In this document: in pieces, positions 16,396 to 22,628 of the stretch | Layout: every line of letters begins with the position of its first letter | How positions within the stretch are numbered: the stretch's first letter is position 1 | IMG/VR virus record: IMGVR_UViG_3300020000_000041 | Coordinates: 1 to 38,551 of that record | Length of the DNA: 38,551 nucleotides | Origin: a virus | Reading direction: 5' to 3' (one strand) | Program-made: the position numbers and the translations under genes | Notes under the pieces: model-generated | The model's database searches: none | What the model was told of the DNA's origin: nothing | The model's input: the letters and a program-made list of their open reading frames with translations, nothing else

Positions 16396-17192
16396 TCTGT
16401 CTTTTTTAATAAAGTTTCAAATATATATTCTAAAGAGCCTTGTGATGTAAACGAATGCCCATTTGCCCCCGTTGGAAAACAATTCGGGAATGGGGAACAA
16501 ACCTCTAACACTCTTGGCTTTTTTAATGCGTCTGAAATGTGCCAACAAAGGCTTTGATTACCCATAAAAAACCTACACGAAGAAATAGCGAATGCCAACT
16601 CCAAGAAGTTGTTAGTTTCGGCTAACGGTATATTTAACTCAAAGTCATTACAAAATTTTTCGTGTTCTTCTTTAACGCCAACAAACATCATGACATCTTG
16701 ATACTTTTTTAGAAAAAAATAATCAATGTATGGGTTATTGTATCTAAGTGTTCTGTTTATTAAAATATATGGCACATAGCTTTTGGCGGGTATATGTAGC
16801 CACGGCTGCGATAAATCGCATTGAAGCATAGGGAAAGTTAATGTTGCCCACGCATGAATATCCCCTGCGGGAAGCGGTATTTGAGAATTATGCCTTGTCA
16901 AATCAAAGTCGTATATCGTCTTTTCGCCCTTCCATACTTCAAACGATTCAATGTATTCCTGACTTTCTAAAAGTGGTTTCATCATATTGAAAACACTTTC
17001 GTTCATGCAAACATTTACTCCGCTATATTGTACAGGATGGGTTGCGTCAGTAAAATAATACGCAGGCATATTTAGCCTTTGGTAAATCTTTGCTTTCTTA
17101 CCTCTCTTTTTATAAATATCTTGAATACCCGGAAGCACCGTGATTAAGTCACCAGAATTGAAACTATGCTTGTAGCTCAAAAAATCTCCCAT
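16392..17192 (-). CDS. GT9-like glycosyltransferase
   Basis: This 266-aa protein starts MGDFLSYKHSFNSGDLITVLPGIQDIYKK, the 'GDL-x-x-x-LP-x-I' opening of GT9 heptosyltransferase-like enzymes (ADP-heptose or similar donor). The C-terminus has ELAFAISSCRFFMGNQSLCWHISDALKKPRVLEV, matching the GT9 donor-site helix, with G-N-Q-S in place of G-x-D-S. It is the first gene of the late minus-strand glycan operon; only 64 bases separate it from the divergent 92-aa gene. No clear TAnnTTTG promoter is visible for it. Donor and acceptor are unknown. Confidence 0.7.
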   Translation of the reverse strand: MGDFLSYKHSFNSGDLITVLPGIQDIYKKRGKKAKIYQRLNMPAYYFTDATHPVQYSGVNVCMNESVFNMMKPLLESQEYIESFEVWKGEKTIYDFDLTRHNSQIPLPAGDIHAWATLTFPMLQCDLSQPWLHIPAKSYVPYILINRTLRYNNPYIDYFFLKKYQDVMMFVGVKEEHEKFCNDFELNIPLAETNNFLELAFAISSCRFFMGNQSLCWHISDALKKPRVLEVCSPFPNCFPTGANGHSFTSQGSLEYIFETLLKKTE

Positions 17193-17234
17193 AATAAAAA
17201 ATATTCCTTAATTTTACACCTGACCGAATTTTTT

Positions 17235-17256
17235 AATAAATAAATCCAATATTCAA
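17235..17256 (+). promoter_or_regulatory. start-site box before the 92-aa gene
   Basis: AAATCCAATATT lies three bases before the ATG at 17257, the same sequence and spacing as at the scaffold and portal genes. TAATTTTA about 40 bases upstream is an imperfect -7 candidate. The shared leader suggests late co-regulation. Confidence 0.45.
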
Positions 17257-17535
17257 ATGGCAACAGCAACCTTGATTGCAATTCCAGTTTACCAAATCAA
17301 CAGCACACAATTTATTGACCGCAGCCTATACCCTTATGGTATGTCTGTTCAATTTGCGTCTGCTACGCTCAATGTCCAACCAAATACTTCGAGTGGTGCA
17401 ATTAAAGAATTGCAGGCCTGTGGTATTGCGGGGGCAGCATTGATTTACAGCCGTGTTCGTTCAGCAGCGACAGGAGATACTATCTTCTTTTCTAACTTGA
17501 CTGCTGCGGCGATTGCTGCATTAGCTAACGCTTAA
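17257..17535 (+). CDS. small probable late/virion protein
   Basis: This 92-aa protein begins MATATLIAIPVYQINSTQF and is rich in Ala, Ser, Thr and Ile, with no charged clusters, Cys pairs or clear membrane segment. The composition suits a compact beta-rich decoration or connector protein. Its leader is the same AAATCCAATATT box seen at the scaffold and portal genes, which is the main reason to call it a late structural gene. It stands alone on the plus strand between two minus-strand blocks and is followed at once by a strong terminator. No family is recognised. Confidence 0.65.
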   Translation: MATATLIAIPVYQINSTQFIDRSLYPYGMSVQFASATLNVQPNTSSGAIKELQACGIAGAALIYSRVRSAATGDTIFFSNLTAAAIAALANA

Positions 17536-17560
17536 AAGCAAAGAACTTTTTAAACCTACA

Positions 17561-17592
17561 CCTCCGACTAAACATCGGGGGTTTTTGTGTTT
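17561..17592 (+). terminator. rho-independent terminator after the 92-aa gene
   Basis: CCTCCGA pairs with TCGGGGG (one G-T pair) around a seven-base loop and is followed by TTTTTGTGTTT. The stop codon of the convergent minus-strand gene (17568) lies within the stem. The reverse side lacks a T-run, so it acts for the plus strand. Confidence 0.8.
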
Positions 17593-17921
17593 ATTTTTTC
17601 TTCAAAGTTTTCTTCGGTTAAAAATTCTCCATCACACAACCAGCTTGTCCCCGTGTATGTAATTACGCTCTTGCCCTTTACATAAGTATTTCTTGATAGC
17701 ATATCTTTTACCCACCCATCAGATAAAAGAAAATTAGAATCTAATCTGCTGAATGAATTTTGATTTTTTAGTCTTGAAAGTTTTTCTATTGCCGCTTTAT
17801 CGAAGAATTTACCAATATCGCCACCAACCCCCTCTTTGTCAAGGTGTTTTTTAACTTCGCCGTGAGTTAATTCAGAAACGTGAACGGTTTTATCCTTATT
17901 TGAAGTTGGCTTTTCTGACAT
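17568..17921 (-). CDS. hypothetical protein (117 aa)
   Basis: This is a charged soluble protein starting MSEKPTSNKDKTVHVSELTHGEVKKH, with a helical middle (DIGKFFDKAAIEKLSRLKNQ) and a C-terminal half with aromatic and Gly residues (YTGTSWLCDGEFLTEENFEE). No catalytic or metal motif is seen and I do not recognise the family. It has its own promoter-like element: on the minus strand TATTTTTG at 17938-17945 fits TAnnTTTG and gives a leader of about 15 bases. Its stop lies inside the terminator stem of the convergent 92-aa gene. Confidence 0.65.
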   Translation of the reverse strand: MSEKPTSNKDKTVHVSELTHGEVKKHLDKEGVGGDIGKFFDKAAIEKLSRLKNQNSFSRLDSNFLLSDGWVKDMLSRNTYVKGKSVITYTGTSWLCDGEFLTEENFEEKINTKTPDV

Positions 17922-17977
17922 TGAATTTTAAGATTGGCAAAAATATACCTTTTTATACCGTAACACCAAATTTATTT

Positions 17978-18139
17978 TCACTCCCCTTCCTTATCGGCAG
18001 ATGGGGGTGAGGGTTGGGCTTCATAATTTAATTTAGCTCTCCTGAATTTTCTAAGGGATAACTCATGGTATTCTTTTGGGTAATCTTGTGTATTAACCAA
18101 AAACTCCTCTTGTAAAATCTGTTCAAAACTATTTTTCAT
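17978..18139 (-). CDS. small hypothetical protein (53 aa)
   Basis: An ATG at 18139 opens a 53-residue frame beginning MKNSFEQILQEEFLVNTQDY and ending in QPSPPSADKEGE. The N-terminal 40 residues are helical and charged (HELSLRKFRRAKLNYE); the tail is Pro/Ser-rich, a feature it shares with other small proteins of this arm (PSPTGD, TSPTGGG). It fills the gap between two minus-strand genes. Support is position, ATG start and composition only. Confidence 0.5.
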   Translation of the reverse strand: MKNSFEQILQEEFLVNTQDYPKEYHELSLRKFRRAKLNYEAQPSPPSADKEGE

Positions 18140-18159
18140 AACTATAATAGGTTATTAGT

Positions 18160-18450
18160 TTATAATCCGTTTTCGGTTTTGAATTGTTGCCATATAGTTT
18201 GGCAAGTTTCACATTCGCAATCGTAGCCTCCATACTTCCATGCTTTCCTCATCAATCCTTTCAGTCTTTCATTTTCGGCCTTCAATTCAGATATTTCTTT
18301 TTCCTTCCCTTCAGATTGTTGTTCTGCAAAATCTGAAACGAGTTGATATAATTCATAATTACCTTTCTTGTGTTCGGTTGTTGCAAAGTTGTGTATCTCT
18401 AATAATCTATCACTATTCAACTTGCCTAATTCATTTTTATATTTACTCAC
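18160..18450 (-). CDS. hypothetical coiled-coil protein with C-terminal Cys cluster
   Basis: There is no in-frame ATG near the N-terminus. A GTG at 18450 overlaps the stop of the upstream 42-aa gene by eight bases (96 aa); a TTG at 18474 would give 104 aa. The middle is a heptad-like coiled coil (QQSEGKEKEISELKAENERL) and the C-terminus has CECETCQTIW, a possible metal or redox cluster. The same coiled-coil style appears in the 190-aa gene at 19783. The function is unknown. Confidence 0.55.
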   Translation of the reverse strand: MSKYKNELGKLNSDRLLEIHNFATTEHKKGNYELYQLVSDFAEQQSEGKEKEISELKAENERLKGLMRKAWKYGGYDCECETCQTIWQQFKTENGL

Positions 18451-18571
18451 TGTCTTGGTTTTTATATTTTTCAATCATTTGCGTTTCGTGTATGCCGCCA
18501 TTTGGTAATTGGACTATATGCCATAAGTATTTTCTTACTGGCTGAGATACACCAACAAACTCCACTTTCAT
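18443..18571 (-). CDS. small hypothetical protein (42 aa)
   Basis: An ATG at 18571 opens MKVEFVGVSQPVRKYLWHIV and the frame runs 42 residues to a TAA at 18443. The start overlaps the stop of the 24-residue frame upstream as ATGA, the coupling used throughout this genome. The aromatic and Pro pattern looks protein-like rather than random. No family is recognised. Confidence 0.45.
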   Translation of the reverse strand: MKVEFVGVSQPVRKYLWHIVQLPNGGIHETQMIEKYKNQDSE

Positions 18572-18642
18572 TTTAAATCCGTAATGCCAACCCCCCCCCC
18601 TGCTTCAAACTTCTCCATCACTTCGGTAGGTATCTGTTCCAT
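18568..18642 (-). CDS. candidate 24-aa microprotein containing a homopolymer tract
   Basis: An ATG at 18642 reads MEQIPTEVMEKFEAGGGVGI and four more residues, ending in a TGA that overlaps the next ATG. The ten-base C run at 18591-18600 (G run on the coding strand) encodes the Gly residues, so a one-base change would shift the frame and break the coupling. It also overlaps the end of the 87-aa membrane gene. The candidate is weak on its own; the ATGA link is the main support. Confidence 0.35.
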   Translation of the reverse strand: MEQIPTEVMEKFEAGGGVGITDLK

Positions 18643-18868
18643 TGTTTTTTTTTTGGTTTGAGGGGTTGTGTTTGTAAAACTTTATTATTTTAATTATCCC
18701 CCATATATTAATTATAACAGAAGGGGTTATTATCAACAATAAAGAATAGTTCCTTTCTGAAAACAACACAGGTATAATGATTAGATGGAATATTGTCCAC
18801 AAACCAACCGCTACTGAAATTATTAACCTTGCATGGTCTGGGTGTAAATCTGCTTTGCCGTCACTCAT
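18605..18868 (-). CDS. small inner-membrane protein
   Basis: This 87-aa protein has two hydrophobic segments, about residues 15-36 (IISVAVGLWTIFHLIIIPVL) and 43-65 (LLLIITPSVIINIWGIIKII), separated by a short SERNY turn, with a Lys/Asn-rich tail. This predicts a two-pass membrane hairpin. Two-pass small proteins in phages include holins, but nothing else here points to lysis: the gene is in an early-type block without an endolysin neighbour. Function unassigned. Confidence 0.6.
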   Translation of the reverse strand: MSDGKADLHPDHARLIISVAVGLWTIFHLIIIPVLFSERNYSLLLIITPSVIINIWGIIKIIKFYKHNPSNQKKNNGTDTYRSDGEV

Positions 18869-18880
18869 AATTTTTATTTT

Positions 18881-19354
18881 TTATCCCCCGAAAGGGTTTT
18901 GTTTAATTTGTTTGTCAGCTTCATTGCTACTATTGGGCATCGTTGCGACGCTCCGTTCAGGGTTCTGTTCGCTGTTCAGCTTTTCAAGTTTCTTATAGTG
19001 ATGAATTACATAAACAAGCTGTTGTTTAAAATAAACACTTCTCAAGTATCCGAACAACTCTTGATACTTTTTAAAATCATCCTTTTCTACCCTGTTAATC
19101 ATCAATGTGTAAAATTCTTCTCTTATGGATTCAATAAAATCATCTTGTGTTAAACCTTCTTCGCAATCATCATATAGTTTTAATTTACTTGCAATCCACC
19201 CACAGTTTATATGACTTCTCCAATCATATAATTCACCGTCAAATTTATGAGTTGATTTTAAATATGTTTCTCCCTTTGATATTCTTTCGTTGCAGAAACT
19301 ACACTTATGTTCTTTGTTAGCCTTTGTCTCTGTTGGTGGTAATAATGTTTCCAT
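18881..19354 (-). CDS. zinc-finger-like hypothetical protein (157 aa)
   Basis: The N-terminus carries HKCSFCNERISKGETY and later WRSHINCGW, giving a C-x2-C plus H-x2-C arrangement (about residues 18-51) typical of a single zinc site, similar to PARP-type or treble-clef fingers. The rest is helical with several aromatic residues (KKYQELFGYLRSVYFKQQLVYVIHHYKKLEKL) and a disordered tail containing ERSVATMP. DNA or RNA binding is possible. The tail codons form one arm of a 16-base inverted repeat whose other arm lies just upstream of this gene. Confidence 0.6.
   Translation of the reverse strand: METLLPPTETKANKEHKCSFCNERISKGETYLKSTHKFDGELYDWRSHINCGWIASKLKLYDDCEEGLTQDDFIESIREEFYTLMINRVEKDDFKKYQELFGYLRSVYFKQQLVYVIHHYKKLEKLNSEQNPERSVATMPNSSNEADKQIKQNPFGG
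18942..18957. repeat. left arm of a 16-bp inverted repeat
   Basis: GTTGCGACGCTCCGTT here is the exact reverse complement of 19379-19394. This arm is inside the coding region of the 157-aa gene (codons for ERSVAT); the partner is upstream of that gene's start. The distance is about 420 bases. Confidence 0.85.
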
Positions 19355-19378
19355 GATGATTAGAATTACTTTTTGTTA

Positions 19379-19394
19379 AACGGAGCGTCGCAAC
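19379..19394. repeat. right arm of a 16-bp inverted repeat
   Basis: AACGGAGCGTCGCAAC is the perfect reverse complement of 18942-18957. It lies in the non-coding gap between the 95-aa and 157-aa genes. Confidence 0.85.
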
Positions 19395-19443
19395 TTTTGT
19401 TTAATCGGAGTTACTTCCTCCTGCTCAATAATTCCCCCGTCTA

Positions 19444-19457
19444 AAGACGGAAGCGGT
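19444..19457. repeat. 14-bp direct repeat, copy 1
   Basis: AAGACGGAAGCGGT occurs here, just past the stop of the 95-aa gene, and again at 19761-19774 past the stop of the 190-aa gene. This copy is also part of a small hairpin (CCGTC-TAAA-GACGG, 19437-19450). Confidence 0.8.
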
Positions 19458-19459
19458 GA

Positions 19460-19747
19460 TTACAAAAGTGGATAGCGTTCTTTTAAATCTTTTGCCAATT
19501 CAGGAAGATGATGTTCGATTGCATCTGCATACGCATGAACGCCAATCCTGCAAGCCTTGATATGTTCAATGTCGCTTCCGCCTTCATCCAGTCGCATAAC
19601 AAAATATTCTGCATTTGGGTCTTTAGCCTGAATACATCTCTCAAGCGGCCAGTTTGGATTTAATTCGTACCCCTTTACCATTTTTGCAACAAAATATCTT
19701 TGATGCAGACCTTTTGGGTTTTCTGTTTGTGTTGGAATTTTATTCAT
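19460..19747 (-). CDS. conserved-looking phage protein (95 aa)
   Basis: The protein reads as a small alpha/beta domain: HQRYFVAKMVKGYELNPNWP, then DPNAEYFVMRLDEGG, and a C-terminal helix AYADAIEHHLPELAKDLKERY. From memory of phage genomes, the 'Y-F-V-x-R-L-D' core followed by 'A-x-x-Y-A-x-x-I' and 'E-L-A-x-D-L' recurs in small phage proteins of unknown function. No catalytic residues stand out. It is flanked by small accessory genes on the same strand, with 14-bp direct repeats on both sides. Confidence 0.65.
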   Translation of the reverse strand: MNKIPTQTENPKGLHQRYFVAKMVKGYELNPNWPLERCIQAKDPNAEYFVMRLDEGGSDIEHIKACRIGVHAYADAIEHHLPELAKDLKERYPLL

Positions 19748-19760
19748 AATTTTATTTTTT

Positions 19761-19774
19761 AAGACGGAAGCGGT
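19761..19774. repeat. 14-bp direct repeat, copy 2
   Basis: AAGACGGAAGCGGT, identical to 19444-19457, located between the 190-aa and 95-aa genes. It could mark a duplicated gene boundary or an mRNA processing/structure site. Confidence 0.8.
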
Positions 19775-19782
19775 TTAAAGAT

Positions 19783-20355
19783 TTAAAAGTTGTTTGGCTT
19801 TGAATCTCTGTCTATGTTTTTCTGCCAATCATTGTTTGTCGGTATATTAATTTTATCAAAATCTGCTTTGTAAGCGGCAACAGCTTCCGATAGGCAATTA
19901 TTTTCTTCCTCCAATTCACTTATTCTCTTTTGAAGATTCTCATTCAACTCCTCACAGTCTCGGTCACCTGTGGGGGAGGGGGTTTGGCTTGCAAAATATT
20001 CTTCGGGTAATTGAAATACTTCTTTAACGCATTCAAGTATTTTTATTGAATCTCCAACATGGTAATATCTTCCGTAATGCCATGCAAATTCATAGATATA
20101 ATCAATGACCTTTTTTATGTCTAATCTTTCTGAAGAAGTAGCACAGGGTTCTATGGATTCGGATAACCACTTTTCACGTTCTTGATGAAAAGTTTCTTCA
20201 ATAGAAACAAGGAAAGTATTATGTGATTCGTGAACAGAAGGGTGTAATCCGTGTTTCAAAATACCAGACTCCTTTAGTAAGCGTTCTATCCATGCTTTTA
20301 ATCGGACATCCATATTTTTATCCCATCTGAATCCCTGCCTATTATTATTTTCCAT
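19783..20355 (-). CDS. hypothetical protein with C-terminal coiled coil (190 aa)
   Basis: The N-terminus (RQGFRWDKNMDVRLKAWIERLLKE) and centre (VIDYIYEFAWHYGRYYHVGD) are helical with many aromatic residues. After a linker containing TPSPTGDRD there is a leucine-heptad coiled coil (LNENLQKRISELEEENNCLS). Such modular small phage proteins with a Pro-rich linker and coiled-coil tail recur in this arm. No motif suggests an enzyme. Confidence 0.6.
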   Translation of the reverse strand: MENNNRQGFRWDKNMDVRLKAWIERLLKESGILKHGLHPSVHESHNTFLVSIEETFHQEREKWLSESIEPCATSSERLDIKKVIDYIYEFAWHYGRYYHVGDSIKILECVKEVFQLPEEYFASQTPSPTGDRDCEELNENLQKRISELEEENNCLSEAVAAYKADFDKINIPTNNDWQKNIDRDSKPNNF

Positions 20356-20376
20356 GATTAAATGTTTGAGGGTTTA

Positions 20377-20583
20377 TCAATCTTCTAAAACAATGCCGTT
20401 CCCTTCTTCTACTAATTGGTCGTATTCGTCTCTTTGGTCAATATCAATTTCAGAAAAATCTATCTCACTTTCGTTTATCTTATCGTACCAATAGATAATT
20501 CTTATTTTGTTGGCGTAATTAATTGCGCTTCTAAGACCAGATAGCAAACCGGCAACTTTTGTTCTTCTTTCTTTGTTGTTCAT
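20377..20583 (-). CDS. hypothetical protein (68 aa)
   Basis: A basic helical N-terminus (MNNKERRTKVAGLLSGLRSAINYANKI) is followed by an acidic half (NESEIDFSEIDIDQRDEYDQ). The start overlaps the upstream 108-aa gene as ATGA. The charge split is reminiscent of small regulators or anti-proteins, but nothing specific can be claimed. Confidence 0.55.
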   Translation of the reverse strand: MNNKERRTKVAGLLSGLRSAINYANKIRIIYWYDKINESEIDFSEIDIDQRDEYDQLVEEGNGIVLED

Positions 20584-20906
20584 ATACTTGGTTTATTTGG
20601 TAGTGGCATTAATTGATATTTTGATTTTAATTCTCTAATGAATCCACCTTTGTGAGTATAGTCAGCTTCATAACCGCCGCCCGTTGGTGAAGTATGCTTA
20701 TCAAAAATATCTTCAACTTCATCCCAAAATTTTTCTTGTTCTCCCCTCGTCCATCCCTGCCTATTGAGGGAGGCGGCATACTCGGTCATGGCCGCTCTTA
20801 CTTGCTTGTAGGTAAATAAAGTATGATGTTTCAAATTATAAGTTCCATCGGTTTCTTTATATCCGCTATGCTTTTTCAGCACATCTTCAATAGTTATTTC
20901 CTTCAT
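20580..20906 (-). CDS. hypothetical protein (108 aa)
   Basis: MKEITIEDVLKKHSGYK is followed by YKQVRAAMTEYAASLNRQGW and a tail with TSPTGGGYEADYTHKGGF. The 'Q-V-x-A-A-M-x-E-Y-A' helix resembles one in the 92-aa gene at 35337 (IIHAAMDEYAEQ), suggesting two members of one small-protein group, one in each arm. Four-base overlap with the next gene. Function unknown. Confidence 0.6.
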   Translation of the reverse strand: MKEITIEDVLKKHSGYKETDGTYNLKHHTLFTYKQVRAAMTEYAASLNRQGWTRGEQEKFWDEVEDIFDKHTSPTGGGYEADYTHKGGFIRELKSKYQLMPLPNKPSI

Positions 20907-20909
20907 TGC

Positions 20910-21323
20910 TTAATTATTTTCATTGTAGTCTTTAATAAATTCTACTACTGCGTTATATGTAGCTTCAATTAAAGTGGCTGCATGAAATAAGACATTGGCG
21001 TTAAATCTTACCATGTATTTCCCTTCGCTATCTCTCATGCCGAAAGTTCTCAGATAAGCACAATCATCCCATTCCCCTGCATCATCGGGCTTGTTACCGC
21101 CCCAATAATCTGGATAATGAATGTTTGAAATTTTTTCTACCACAGGCATAAGCCAATCCCATGAGGTGTGATATTCCAAATCTTCTGGTTCATACTTTCG
21201 TTTTGTCGGTCGCCAAAATTCATCCGAGTAATGTTCTTCATATTCTTTCCCAAGAAAGCCATCTTCTCCCAAGAACAAGTCAATCAATTTATTTCCTTCA
21301 ATAGTAGGTTTGTCTTGTGTCAT
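20910..21323 (-). CDS. hypothetical phage protein (137 aa)
   Basis: The ATG at 21323 is preferred. The longer frame to 21401 starts with TTG and would overlap the upstream gene by 74 bases. The protein begins MTQDKPTIEGNKLIDLFLGE and has TSWDWLMPVVEKISNIHYPD, then RDSEGKYMVRFNANVLFHAATLIEATYNAVVEFI. The 'S-W-D-W-L-M-P-V-V-E-K-I' phrase is familiar from small Bacteroidetes phage proteins of unknown function. No enzyme motif is visible. Confidence 0.65.
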   Translation of the reverse strand: MTQDKPTIEGNKLIDLFLGEDGFLGKEYEEHYSDEFWRPTKRKYEPEDLEYHTSWDWLMPVVEKISNIHYPDYWGGNKPDDAGEWDDCAYLRTFGMRDSEGKYMVRFNANVLFHAATLIEATYNAVVEFIKDYNENN

Positions 21324-21327
21324 ATAT

Positions 21328-21534
21328 TTAATCTTTTTCACGTGAAACATTTTTATCATTCCATTTGGCATAAATTCCAGTAGTGGCTGCGGCTCTTGCA
21401 ATATCCTTCCCCGTAATTAACCACCCATCGCCAAGAGTTGAAATAACAGATTCCTCAATGTAAACGGTAATAGGAATCTTCTTGTCGTCTATTGGCTTTC
21501 TTCCGGGTTTGCCTCTTTCGTTTTGTTCTTCCAT
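21328..21534 (-). CDS. small ribbon-helix-helix-like DNA-binding protein
   Basis: The ATG at 21534 gives 68 aa; an upstream TTG at 21567 would lie above the promoter, so it is rejected. The sequence GKPGRKPIDDKKIPITVYIEESVISTLG has the basic start, short beta strand (IPITVYI) and following helix of a ribbon-helix-helix regulator, although the second helix is atypical (WLITGKDIARAAATTGIYAKW). It is the first gene of the leftward early arm, where a regulator is expected. Confidence 0.55.
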   Translation of the reverse strand: MEEQNERGKPGRKPIDDKKIPITVYIEESVISTLGDGWLITGKDIARAAATTGIYAKWNDKNVSREKD

Positions 21535-21569
21535 GACACAAATATAGTAACCCTTTTTATATTTCAAAA
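21535..21569 (-). promoter_or_regulatory. leftward early promoter, almost leaderless
   Basis: On the minus strand TTTTG (21565-21569) and TATATTTG (21539-21546), 18 bases apart, are a near-perfect Bacteroidetes promoter. Transcription should start within about five bases of the ATG at 21534, which fixes that start codon and implies an mRNA with almost no leader. Confidence 0.75.
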
Positions 21570-21576
21570 TATATTT

Positions 21577-21612
21577 TTTGTTTTATTCAAATACTTTTTA
21601 TAATCTTGTGCG
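21577..21612 (+). promoter_or_regulatory. rightward early promoter, almost leaderless
   Basis: TTTG (21577-21580) and TAATCTTG (21601-21608) are 20 bases apart; the second differs from TAnnTTTG at one base. The ATG at 21613 is only four bases further on. With the leftward promoter it forms a compact divergent control region of under 80 bases. Confidence 0.65.
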
Positions 21613-22119
21613 ATGGAATCATATTTTGAAAGATTTAGGAAGATAAAATTAGGGCAGTTGCCCCCAGAGGCGGTTGCGAAGAAAAAGAAACCCATCGCTA
21701 AAAAGTCAGCCAAGAAATTAGCAGAAGAAAAGATAGTTAAAGGGAGTGATTCGGAGCTTGATTTATGGTTTGTGGCTAAGAGAAAAGAATTAAAAGGACA
21801 TTGTTTATTTTGTAATGGTAAAACTGAAAAAGAAAATGATGAAACGTATCGTTGTTCAATCGCACACTTGTTGGCAAAGAATAAAAACGCTTTCCCTTCG
21901 GTGGCTACTCATCCTGACAATTATATTGAACTCTGTCACTTTGATAATTCGTGTCATACAAATTTTGACAACGGCAAAATAACTTGGGAATTTTTGAAAG
22001 ACAGCAAGGAGTGGGATGTTATCAAAGAAAAACTACTAAACATTCTCCCAATGGTAGCAGAGGCAGAGCGAAAAAATAAATTGTATGATAAACTCAATAA
22101 ATTAGTTTATGGAAGATAA
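21613..22119 (+). CDS. HNH/NinG-like nuclease-type protein
   Basis: This 168-aa protein has a Lys-rich N-terminal tail (residues 20-43), then a zinc-binding core: GHCLFCNGKTEK (C64, C67), YRCSIAHLLAKNKNAFPSVATHPDNYIELC, and DNSCHTNFD (C114, H115). The Cys pair, a central 'C-S-I-A-H' His and later Cys/His follow the treble-clef layout of HNH nucleases and of lambda NinG-type recombination proteins, which contain a related finger. It is the first gene of the rightward early operon. Nuclease activity is plausible, not certain. Confidence 0.6.
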   Translation: MESYFERFRKIKLGQLPPEAVAKKKKPIAKKSAKKLAEEKIVKGSDSELDLWFVAKRKELKGHCLFCNGKTEKENDETYRCSIAHLLAKNKNAFPSVATHPDNYIELCHFDNSCHTNFDNGKITWEFLKDSKEWDVIKEKLLNILPMVAEAERKNKLYDKLNKLVYGR

Positions 22120-22339
22120 AGAACTTGAAGAATATATGAACGCATCGTTTTCGCAAAAGATGTGCATTACCGTTGAGCAAGCGATAAGATTAAAATTTCC
22201 TACCATAGAAAATCTATTTGTCAGTATGAATGATGAAGGGCAGATTGGTATCATGTTCGACGAAGTAGAAATTACCCAAAAACAAATGGAAGATTTTTTA
22301 GAAGAATTTAAAAAACTTGGCGCACCAAAAAGAAATTAA
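22109..22339 (+). CDS. hypothetical protein (76 aa)
   Basis: A small acidic protein, MEDKELEEYMNASFSQKMCI, with alternating short strands (NLFVSMNDEGQIGIMFDEVEI) and a final helix (KQMEDFLEEFKKLG). It overlaps the upstream gene by 11 bases. It is likely a compact alpha/beta domain of unknown function. Confidence 0.6.
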   Translation: MEDKELEEYMNASFSQKMCITVEQAIRLKFPTIENLFVSMNDEGQIGIMFDEVEITQKQMEDFLEEFKKLGAPKRN

Positions 22340-22341
22340 CC

Positions 22342-22527
22342 ATGACTAAAGAACCAATGTATAAGGAAGGAGATGGCTTTTACCAATTTAATTTTACTCA
22401 TGTGAAAGGAATTATCTATGAGAAAGGGGCATACCATGAATGGATGAGAACTCAGCAACTCACTTCTGACTATTGGTTTTTTGACAGGCTTATCATTGCA
22501 TATTGGCGTATTAAAAAACTCAAATAA
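22342..22527 (+). CDS. hypothetical protein (61 aa)
   Basis: An aromatic-rich small protein (EGDGFYQFNFTHVKGIIYEK, then YWFFDRLIIAYWRIKKLK). It has an ATG start two bases after the previous stop. It is the last gene before the structured RNA region. There is no recognisable motif; the C-terminal hydrophobic-basic stretch could associate with membranes. Confidence 0.5.
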   Translation: MTKEPMYKEGDGFYQFNFTHVKGIIYEKGAYHEWMRTQQLTSDYWFFDRLIIAYWRIKKLK

Positions 22528-22592
22528 GGACTCGTTGGGCAACGATATGCACACCATGTGGATAAATGTTTACACAAATAAGTTGGAATAAA

Positions 22593-22625
22593 TTTTGTAA
22601 TGTCAGAAAACCTTTTTTATCTTAG
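22593..22625 (+). promoter_or_regulatory. promoter for the structured RNA
   Basis: TTTTG (22593-22597) and TATCTTAG (22618-22625) are spaced by 20 bases, the same as the rightward early promoter; the second differs from TAnnTTTG at one base. The predicted transcript starts near 22629. Confidence 0.5.
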
Positions 22626-22628
22626 CGT

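Noticed and set aside
18605-18868. Holin assignment for the two-pass membrane protein
   Set aside because: Topology alone is not enough; no endolysin or spanin gene is nearby and the block looks early.
21535-21567. Upstream TTG start for the small RHH-like gene
   Set aside because: It lies upstream of the predicted transcript start, so it could not be translated from that promoter.
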